This document shows positions 35,067 through 42,900 of a DNA stretch of 64,000 bases, piece after piece. Under the pieces are notes generated by a model. That model was given only the letters and a program-made list of their open reading frames with translations, ran no database searches and was not told where the DNA came from. A program made the position numbers and the translations under genes. The DNA comes from Mycolicibacterium frederiksbergense (GTDB lineage Bacteria > Actinomycetota > Actinomycetes > Mycobacteriales > Mycobacteriaceae): NCBI RefSeq assembly GCF_029893345.1, contig NZ_JARXVE010000009.1, positions 179,819 through 243,818 on the forward strand, in the 5' to 3' direction. Each line of letters begins with the position of its first letter. Position 1 is the first letter of the stretch.

Positions 35067-36221
35067 ATGGATGCGCACGCCGCAGCTGGGCGCCCCGGGA
35101 ACTACACCGGAAGCCAGCGGTGGCGCGACCCCAAGCGCTACGCCTGGCTACTCGGAGCGGTTGTCCCGTGCCTGGTCCCGTTGTCATGGCTCGCGGTGAC
35201 AATCACCGATCTTTCGATTTGCTGGTGGCTAGGTCCGCTACTGACGTTTATCGCGGTACCAGTGGTCGATCAATTGATCGGCACCGATGCGAGCACCCCT
35301 CCCGACGACGCATATATCGAGTTGGACCGCGACCGGTTCTACCGATGGGCGACCTGGCTCTACCTACCCAATCAGTACCTGTGGCTGGTGTTCGCCTGCT
35401 GGCTGTGGAGCGGTGGCGGCTGGGTGTCGATGACCTGGTACGACAAGCTTGGCTTGATGGCCACCGTCGGAATCGTGGGCGGAATCGGCATCAATGCGGC
35501 CCATGAACTCGGCCACAAACGCGACCACCTGGAAAAGCGGCTCAGCAGGATCGCGCTCGCACAAACCGGCTACGGCCACTTTTTCGTCGAGCACAACCGC
35601 GGTCACCATGTTCGGGTAGCCACGCCGCAGGACCCAGCCAGCTCACGGCTCGGTGAGAGCGTGTACCGGTTCGTTCCTCGCTCGGTGTCCGGTGGCGTGC
35701 GCTCGGCCTGGGGCCTGGAGACCAGCCGGCTGGGTCGGCGGGGGGCGTCGCCCTGGACCCTCAAGAACGACGTTCTGAGCGGATGGCTGTTGACCATCGC
35801 ACTGTTCGCCGTCCTCGCCATCTGGTTCGGCCCAGTTGTCCTGCCATGGCTGATCGGGCAGGCGATCGTCGGCTTCTGCCTCCTCGAAGTCGTCAATTAC
35901 CTGGAGCACTACGGACTTTCGCGCCAACTCCAATCGAACGGGCGCTACGAGAAGGTCTCCGCGCAACACAGCTGGAACAGCAACACCCTGGTGGCCAACG
36001 TCTTCCTGTTCCACCTGCAGCGCCATTCCGATCATCATGCGAACCCGCAACGCCGCTACCAGACCCTGCGCAGCAGGGATGACGCGCCGCAGCTACCCGG
36101 CGGCTACGGCGCCATGCTGGTCGTGGCGCTCATCCCGCCGCTGTGGCGACGGGTGATGGATCCGCTCGTCGCCGCACACCAAGCGCGGCTGGCTCTTGCA
36201 CAGAAGGGGCAGCCGGCATGA
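35067..36221 (+). CDS. alkB: Alkane 1-monooxygenase AlkB
   Basis: Integral-membrane non-heme diiron hydroxylase of terminal alkyl carbons, 384 aa. All histidine boxes are present: HELGHKRDH (146-154), EHNRGHH (175-181) and LQRHSDHHANPQRRYQ, plus the alkane-hydroxylase signature NYLEHYG. Four or more membrane helices flank them. It needs rubredoxin and rubredoxin reductase; neither is adjacent, which is unusual since mycobacterial alkB is commonly followed by rubredoxin genes. Instead its stop overlaps the start of a cholesterol-oxidase-type gene by 4 bp. The ATG follows an AT-rich upstream region. Confidence 0.95.
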   Translation: MDAHAAAGRPGNYTGSQRWRDPKRYAWLLGAVVPCLVPLSWLAVTITDLSICWWLGPLLTFIAVPVVDQLIGTDASTPPDDAYIELDRDRFYRWATWLYLPNQYLWLVFACWLWSGGGWVSMTWYDKLGLMATVGIVGGIGINAAHELGHKRDHLEKRLSRIALAQTGYGHFFVEHNRGHHVRVATPQDPASSRLGESVYRFVPRSVSGGVRSAWGLETSRLGRRGASPWTLKNDVLSGWLLTIALFAVLAIWFGPVVLPWLIGQAIVGFCLLEVVNYLEHYGLSRQLQSNGRYEKVSAQHSWNSNTLVANVFLFHLQRHSDHHANPQRRYQTLRSRDDAPQLPGGYGAMLVVALIPPLWRRVMDPLVAAHQARLALAQKGQPA

Positions 36222-37831
36222 GGGCGCCGAACCGCAGGCAGTTCCTCACGGCGACCGGTCTTGCGATTGTGGGTGCAGGCGGTGCCGCCGCCGGTGTGTA
36301 CGCGCTCCGACCCGACCCACCACGACGCAGCCACTACTCGGCGATTGTGATCGGAAGTGGTTACGGCGGTGGAGTTTCCGCCCTGCGGCTCGGGCAAGCA
36401 GGAATCGACACCCTGATTCTGGAAAAGGGTCGATACTGGGACACCCCTGACGATGACGGCAGACGATTCTCCAAAATGCTGCCCGCGGATACCCGCGCAG
36501 GGTGGTTCACGCAGGTACCGCCCAGCCTGACAACGTCGTTCCGCGGTATCTCGGTCGAAGACGTGGCGCGGCACGCACCGTCACCGCAGCCGATACAGGC
36601 GGGAATCTGCGATAAAGCCGCCCACGGCGCGCACGACGTGTTCCGCGGGGTATGCGTCGGCGGCGGGTCGCTGGTGAATGCGGGCATCGCCGCCATTCCG
36701 ACCACCGCACAGCTCGCCGAGGCGTTTCCCGATATCGACCCGCAGGAGTTCCTGGACACCTACATCGACCGGGCACAGCGGACACTGCAGATCAGCTACC
36801 GCGACATGGATTGGTTCGAACAGACCCCGTGGTTCCAATATGCGCGGGTGGGGCGGCAATATGCGGCCGCGGCCGGATATCCGGTCGACTACAACGGCAG
36901 CGCATACTCCTTCGACTACATGAAAGACGAAGCCGCCGAATTGGTTCCGCGCTCGGCGCTGGCTTTCGAAAACCAGTTCGGCAACAACTACGGCCGGATC
37001 GGCAGCGTCGACGCTACGTATATCGCGGCGGCGCTGGCCACCAAGCATGTCGACCTTCGGCCGCTCACCGAGGTCACCGGGATACGTCGCGAGCGCTCCG
37101 GGGAGTACGTGGTGTCCACCCGCACCATCGACCGCTGGGGCACCGAACTCGGGCGTGACGAGATCGGTTGCACCAAACTGGTTCTCAGCGCCGGGGTGCT
37201 CGGGACCAACGAGATCCTGTTGCGGGCTCGCGATACCGGTGTCCTGCCGGATCTGCCCGAGGCGATCGGCCGCGGCTACGGGAACAACGGCGACGTGATG
37301 GTGTCGCACATGCTCAATGAGCCGGCCGGCACCCAGCAGTCGCTGCTGGGCATGATCAACCTCGACGGTCGCGCCGACCCGGACAATCCCGTCTACGCCA
37401 GCATGTTCTCGATGCCGTTGCCGGAAGAAACGTTCATGCTGGGCTACTACGCCATGGTCAAAACCGGCGATCAGACCGACATCACCTACGACCAGCAGTC
37501 GGACTCGGTATCCATCCAATGGACCAGTGACCACACCGCCCATCTGGAGGAGCGGGCGCGCCTGGTGTTCGACAGGGTGACGCAGGCCAATCAAGTCGAC
37601 TATCGCGACGATATTTTCTCCGGAAAAGTGTTCGCCCCCAACACTGTTCACCCTCTCGGCGGATGCCTGCGCGGCGAGGCGACCGATGCGTTCGGACGGG
37701 TGAAGGGCTACGACAACCTCCATGTCAACGACGCTTCCCTGCTCCCGGGCTACCTCGGCTGCAATCCGTTCATGACGATCACCGCGCTGGCCGAACGCAA
37801 CATCGAGGCGATCGTGCAGGGCCGCCGCTGA
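36218..37831 (+). CDS. Tat-exported GMC oxidoreductase, cholesterol oxidase (class I, ChoA-like)
   Basis: FAD enzyme oxidising a 3-beta-hydroxysteroid or other alcohol with O2. The 537-aa protein starts with a twin-arginine signal (NRRQFLTATGLAIVGAGGAA), then the FAD motif VIGSGYGGGVSALRLGQAG. It follows Streptomyces ChoA closely: WDTPDDDG, CVGGGSLVNAG, YGNNGDVM, a Glu in PEETFMLGYYAMVK at the catalytic-base position, HPLGG with the active-site His, and GCNPFMTITALAERN with the active-site Asn. Overlap with alkB by ATGA suggests coupled function: AlkB makes a terminal alcohol or attacks a sterol side chain, and this enzyme oxidises a hydroxyl. Substrate is inferred. Confidence 0.9.
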   Translation: MRAPNRRQFLTATGLAIVGAGGAAAGVYALRPDPPRRSHYSAIVIGSGYGGGVSALRLGQAGIDTLILEKGRYWDTPDDDGRRFSKMLPADTRAGWFTQVPPSLTTSFRGISVEDVARHAPSPQPIQAGICDKAAHGAHDVFRGVCVGGGSLVNAGIAAIPTTAQLAEAFPDIDPQEFLDTYIDRAQRTLQISYRDMDWFEQTPWFQYARVGRQYAAAAGYPVDYNGSAYSFDYMKDEAAELVPRSALAFENQFGNNYGRIGSVDATYIAAALATKHVDLRPLTEVTGIRRERSGEYVVSTRTIDRWGTELGRDEIGCTKLVLSAGVLGTNEILLRARDTGVLPDLPEAIGRGYGNNGDVMVSHMLNEPAGTQQSLLGMINLDGRADPDNPVYASMFSMPLPEETFMLGYYAMVKTGDQTDITYDQQSDSVSIQWTSDHTAHLEERARLVFDRVTQANQVDYRDDIFSGKVFAPNTVHPLGGCLRGEATDAFGRVKGYDNLHVNDASLLPGYLGCNPFMTITALAERNIEAIVQGRR

Positions 37832-37896
37832 GCCAATCGACGTGCCAGTGATGCCCACCACGCCTCGCGAGGGCGGCGGAGGCGGATCATGTACTC

Positions 37897-38622
37897 ATGG
37901 ACACCGACACACGCGTCGACGAGATCGCGCCGGATATCTACCGGCTATCCACCTGGGTTCCCGGCATCACCGAGCACGGCTTCACCTTCAATCAGTTCCT
38001 ACTGACCGGTGACGAGCCGTTCCTGTTCCACACCGGTCAGCGGTTCCTGTTTCCTCAGGTCTCCCGGGCCGTCGCGCGGGTGCTGCCGCTGACGCAGCTG
38101 CGCTGGATCTCATTCGGGCACTTGGAAGCCGATGAATGCGGAGCGGTCAATCAGTTCCTGGCGGCCGCGCCCCACGCCGAGGTCATCCACGGCCCGCTCG
38201 CCGTCATGCTGTCGCTGACCGATATATGCGACCGAGCGCCCGTCGTGGCACCGCAGGACGGCGCACACGATATCGGCGGACACCGGCTGCGGTTCATCGC
38301 CACACCGCATGTCCCGCACAACTGGGAAGCCGGGCTGTGGTTCGACGAGACCACCTCCACCCTGCTGGCCGGTGATCTGTTCACGCACACCGGGAAATGC
38401 CCGGCACTCACCGAATCCGATTGTGTGGCGCCCGCACTAGAGGCCGAAGGGCTGTTTCATGCAACCGGGCTGACGACGAATCTGATCCCCACCCTGGGCC
38501 AGCTGGCCGCGTTGAAGCCTGCCACGCTGGCGATCATGCACGGCGCCTCGCACCACGGTGACGGGGCCGCGCAACTGCACGCGCTGGCCGACGGGTACGC
38601 GGGGCTGTTCGGCGCGTCATGA
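37897..38622 (+). CDS. Metallo-beta-lactamase-fold protein of the ODP/flavodiiron type
   Basis: A 241-aa MBL-fold protein without a flavodoxin domain. Ligand-like residues are H-x-E-x-D in FGHLEADECGA, His in ATPHVPHNWEAG, Asp in LLAGDLFTHTG and His in IMHGASHHGDG. This is the diiron oxygen-sensing/reducing MBL pattern rather than a zinc hydrolase. In other bacteria stand-alone ODP proteins act as O2 sensors or reductases. It lies 65 bp after the cholesterol oxidase gene with a GGAGGCGG stretch before the ATG. Actual substrate unknown. Confidence 0.75.
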   Translation: MDTDTRVDEIAPDIYRLSTWVPGITEHGFTFNQFLLTGDEPFLFHTGQRFLFPQVSRAVARVLPLTQLRWISFGHLEADECGAVNQFLAAAPHAEVIHGPLAVMLSLTDICDRAPVVAPQDGAHDIGGHRLRFIATPHVPHNWEAGLWFDETTSTLLAGDLFTHTGKCPALTESDCVAPALEAEGLFHATGLTTNLIPTLGQLAALKPATLAIMHGASHHGDGAAQLHALADGYAGLFGAS

Positions 38623-38658
38623 CCCGGTCTCCCAGGCTCGCTGCGTAGCCTTGGCCCG

Positions 38659-39225
38659 GTGAAAGGCCCGGTCAAAGCGTGGCGATTGCTGGGAGGTCTG
38701 CTCGCCGCGGGCGCCCTGATCGCAGGCTGTCAGTCCAGCATCGAGGGCACGCCCGTCCCCAGCGCCCTGTCACCGACCGAGCCGAGTTTCCCAACCGCTC
38801 GGCCCACCCGGTCCAGCCCGGCGCCGACACCCCGCACCACCGCCGCCACACCTCCGGGCACGTCCACAGCAAAACCACCGGCCGGCGCCACCCCACTGCA
38901 GCCACAGAACGGCTACGTCTTCATCGAGACCAAATCCGGTAAGACCCGCTGCCAACTGTCCAGGCAGGAGGTCGGGTGTGAATCGGACTTCAATAACGCA
39001 CCGGTGATCGGCGGGTCACCCGCCAACGGGGTGAGACTCACCGCCGACGGTCAAATTCAATGGATAGTCGGCAATCTCGGCGACATTCCCGTGGTGACCC
39101 TGGACTACCGCACATACAGCGCGCTGGGCTGGACGATCGAGGCCAGCAGCTCGGGCACCAGGTTCACCAACGATGCCAGCCACCACGGGATGAATGTCGC
39201 TGTCGAAGGGGTGCAAATCTTCTAA
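38659..39225 (+). CDS. Secreted lipoprotein, unknown function
   Basis: A 188-aa predicted lipoprotein: signal peptide ending in the lipobox LIAGC (Cys at about residue 24), then a Pro/Ser/Thr-rich linker (residues ~30-80), then a folded C-terminal domain (GYVFIETKSGKTRCQLSRQ, GVRLTADGQIQWIVGN, with two Cys that could form a disulfide). The GTG at 38659 is preceded by TAGCCT and exactly 7 nt, a leaderless promoter. Mycobacterial lipoproteins of this size are common; no specific function can be given. Confidence 0.83.
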   Translation: MKGPVKAWRLLGGLLAAGALIAGCQSSIEGTPVPSALSPTEPSFPTARPTRSSPAPTPRTTAATPPGTSTAKPPAGATPLQPQNGYVFIETKSGKTRCQLSRQEVGCESDFNNAPVIGGSPANGVRLTADGQIQWIVGNLGDIPVVTLDYRTYSALGWTIEASSSGTRFTNDASHHGMNVAVEGVQIF

Positions 39226-39265
39226 AGTTGGACCAGACCGCAAGTGTGGAGGCGGAGGCGGAGTC

Positions 39266-39304
39266 ATGACTTCAAGCGAGGAACCGGAGGCGGATCGCGC
39301 ATGA
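39266..39304 (+). CDS. Possible 12-codon upstream reading frame
   Basis: ATG at 39266 opens a frame reading MTSSEEPEADRA that stops at TGA overlapping the ATG of the next gene (ATGA at 39301-39304). It follows a GGAGGCGGAGGCGGAG repeat that could serve as its ribosome-binding site. It may couple translation of the downstream gene, or be the true extended context of that gene's leader. Confidence 0.3.
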   Translation: MTSSEEPEADRA

Positions 39305-39924
39305 CAGTAGCCCAGCGGGAACGTGCCGCACTCGTTGAAACCATGCGCACCGCGGGCCCCGATGCGCCCACCCTCTGCGAAGGGTGGACCGCCCGTGACC
39401 TGGCCGCCCACCTGGTGGTGCGGGAACGTCGACTCGACGCGGCGCCGGGCATCATGGTCCCCCAACTCGCCGGCTACACCGCGCGGGTTCAGCGACAGGT
39501 GACCGATAGCACCGACTGGGCCGACCTGCTGGACCAGATCGCCGCCGGACCGCCGCTGTATTCCCCGTTCAAACTGCTGGATCCGTTGGTCAACGTGGCC
39601 GAGATGTTCATTCACAACGAAGATCTGCGCCGGGCCCAACCCAATTGGGAGCCAAGGGATCTCGATGACGCGACGGTGTCCGCGCTGTCGCGGGGAATCG
39701 GTGCGATGGCCCGGATGACGATGGGGAAATCCCCGGCCCGGGTGGCATTGAAAACGCCGGAGGGCAAGACGCTGGCCACCGTCGGCGCCGGACCGGAGGT
39801 GACCGTGACGGGGGCGCCCGGTGAGCTGTTGCTGTTCGCCGCTGGCCGCGAACCCGCCCGTGTGACGTTCTCGGGAGACGACAACGCGGTCGCCGCACTC
39901 CGCGCCGCGCGTCGCGGGCTGTAG
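39301..39924 (+). CDS. TIGR03085-family (DinB/MDMPI-like) protein
   Basis: A 207-aa protein with the mycothiol-dependent maleylpyruvate-isomerase-like N-terminal fold: MTVAQRERAALVETM, CEGWTARDLAAHLVVRERR (metal-ligand His in AAHL), and HNEDLRRAQPNW with a second metal-type His. TIGR03085 proteins are actinobacterial putative metal-binding proteins of unknown chemistry, possibly mycothiol-dependent. A GGAGGCGG site precedes the ATG. No partner gene is evident. Confidence 0.85.
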   Translation: MTVAQRERAALVETMRTAGPDAPTLCEGWTARDLAAHLVVRERRLDAAPGIMVPQLAGYTARVQRQVTDSTDWADLLDQIAAGPPLYSPFKLLDPLVNVAEMFIHNEDLRRAQPNWEPRDLDDATVSALSRGIGAMARMTMGKSPARVALKTPEGKTLATVGAGPEVTVTGAPGELLLFAAGREPARVTFSGDDNAVAALRAARRGL

Positions 39925-39993
39925 AAACCCAGGTCATCCGCGGCTTTACTCGTTCTTGATCGGGCGTTGAATCGCCACACCGACGATTGGCGC

Positions 39994-42900
39994 GTGAGTA
40001 CGCTTTCATCGGTGGAACTGGGGGTTTTGGGTCCTCTTCAAGTCCGAATGGACGGTGCGCCCGTCGCAGTGCCGGGCGCAAAGCCGCGCGTCATCCTCAC
40101 GATGCTGGGGCTGCACAGTGGTTCGGTGGTTCCGGCCGACGTGCTGATGGAATTGCTCTGGGGCGACGATCCGCCACGTACCGCGCCCAAAGCCCTGCAG
40201 ACCCACATCTCGTCGCTCCGTCACACCCTCGGCAACGGTTTCGTGTTGACCGAAGGGACCGGCTGGCGCCTGAACACGACCGGGATCGATGCCTCGCGCT
40301 ATCGGGCGTTGGCGAAATCTGGCCGGGATGCTCTCGGCGCGGGCGACACCGGTCGTGCAGTCACGCTGTTCGACGAGGCGCTGACGGTCTGGCGTGGAAT
40401 GCCCGAGCTGCCCGATAGCCGGCGTGGGGCATCTGAGAAAACCCGCTGGATCGAGGAGCACGCCTCGCTGGTGGAGGATCGGGCCGACGCGCTCCTGGCG
40501 ACGGGGCGGGCCGCTGAGCTCATCGGTGAGCTCGAAGCCGCCGTGGGTGACGCGCCGCTACGCGAAAGACGCTGGGGTCAACTGATGCTCGCCCTCTACC
40601 GCGCCGGCAGACAAGGCGAAGCCCTGGGCGCGTTCAAACGGGCGCAAGCGGTTTTGGCCGACGAGCTGGGGGTCGATCCCGGTCCCGATCTCCGGCGGCT
40701 CGAAACCGCGATCGTCGCACAGGATGCATCACTGGAAATCCCTGCCGTACAACGTGTTCCCTCGGCGGTACGCACCGTGACCTTCCTACTGACCGATATC
40801 GAAGGTTCGACCGTCGCATGGGAGGCGGACGCCGATGCCATGGCGCCGGCACTCGCCCGCCACGACGAACTCGTCGAACAAGTCGTCACGTCCCGCGGCG
40901 GTCGGCTGATCAAGACCCGCGGCGAAGGCGATGCCACGTTCTCGGTCTTCGATCGTCCGTCGACGGCGGCTGCCGCCGCCCTCGAGCTGCAGGATGCGAT
41001 TCTTCACGAGCCGTGGGATCTCCAGCAGCCCATGCGAATTCGCGTTTCACTGCACACCGGCGAGGCCGAGCTCAGAGACGGCGACTACTTCGGCCGTGCC
41101 GTCAACCGTGCGGCCCGGCTGCGGTCATTAGCCGTGGGCGGACAGATCCTGTGCTCTGGTGCGACCGCAGAACTCATCGTCGACACGCTGCACGACGATG
41201 TTGTGCTGGCCGATCTGGGCATGCGCGAATTGCGCAATCTGGCGCGCCCTGAGCACGTGTTCGAGCTTCGCTTGGACACCGAGGACCGTCCGGAGACTCC
41301 CGCAGGTGATTCGTCCACGGAACAGCCCGACCTTCCCGCGGTGCTTGCCGGCCTCGGTCCGTTCGTCGGGCGCAGCCGCGAACTGGAGCAACTCGTGGCT
41401 TCGTGGCAGGCCACGCTCACCGGTGGCACCCGCGCGGTGCTGATCGCCGGCGAGCCGGGGGTCGGCAAGACGCGGCTGGCCGGCGAATGGTCCCGGCAGG
41501 CCCACGACCACGGCGCAGTGGTGCTGTACGGCCGCAGTGACGAGGACCTCGGCGCGCCGTACCAGCCTTTTGCGGAAGCCCTTCGCGCGCTCGTACCCTG
41601 CGTCGGTACCAACCGGCTGCGCGGGACGCGCGGAGTCGAAGCGTTACTGCCGCTAATCCCCGGGTTGACCGACGTCCTCCCCGATCTCGCCGCGCCGCCC
41701 CGTGCCGACCCGGACACCGAACGCTACGCACTGTTCGACGCCGTCGTAGCGCTGCTGGGCGTCGCCTCGGCGGATGTGCCCATCGTCCTGGTACTCGACG
41801 ACCTGCACTGGGCGGCCAAGCCAACCCTTCTGTTGCTGCGCCACCTGCTGCGGTTCGGCGAGCACGCCCGCATGCAGATCATCGGCACCTACCGCAGTAC
41901 CGACCTGGACCGCTCCCACCCGCTGGCGGCGATGCTCGCCGATCTTCACCGCGACGGCACCGCCACCCGAATTGCCCTCAGCGGCCTCGATGGGGCCGAC
42001 GTGACCACGTACGTCGCCCAGGCCGGATACGACGATGAGGAGCTTGCGCGCGCGTTGGCGTCGGTCACCGGCGGGAATCCGTTCTTCCTCATCGAGGCCT
42101 TGCGCCATGTGCAGGAAAGCGGCGGCCACTGGGACCCGAGCACCCTGCCACAGGGAGTCCGGGAAGCCGTGAGCCGCAGGCTTTCCCGACTCCCGGCGGA
42201 GACCAACAAGGCGCTCGCCGCGGCCGCGGTCGTCGGCAGCCGGTTTGCCCTCGACCTGGTCGAGCGGGTGGTCGAGCAGGACCTGGTCGACGCGTTCGAC
42301 GAGGCATGCCAGGCCGGCATCCTCATCGAGGAGCCCGGTGGTCACTACCGGTTCAACCACGCGATCGTCCGCCAGTCGCTGCTTGCCGAACTGGCGTCGG
42401 TGCGGCGCATGCGACTGCACCAGCGCATCGCGACGACGCTGGAGAACGAGCCCGGTGCCGACGACGATCTCCTGGCTGAATTGGCCTACCACTACTTCGA
42501 ATGTGCATGGGCGGGAAACGCTCTCAAGGCCGTCGAGTACTGCCGCCGCGCCGCAGACCAAGCGATGACCCGACTGGCATACGAGGGCGCCGCCGACCTC
42601 TATGACCGTGCCCTGCACGCGCTGGAAGAGCTTGACGAGGAGCTGCCCGATCAGGAGGACCAGCGCGCCGAGCTACTGGTGGCACGCTGCGAAGCGCTGC
42701 TGGCGGCCGGTGATGTGTCCTCGGCGGCAGGCGCGGTCGAGCAATTGATGGCGGGGACGCGTGATTCGGCTCGCCTTGCGGCATGGGCGACGTGCTTTGA
42801 GGGCGAACTCTCTATGCTCGTCGATCCCGGGCGCTTGGACGAGATCGAATCTGCGGTGAGCGCGGCCGCCGAGAAGCTGGCCGAATTGGGCGATACCGCA

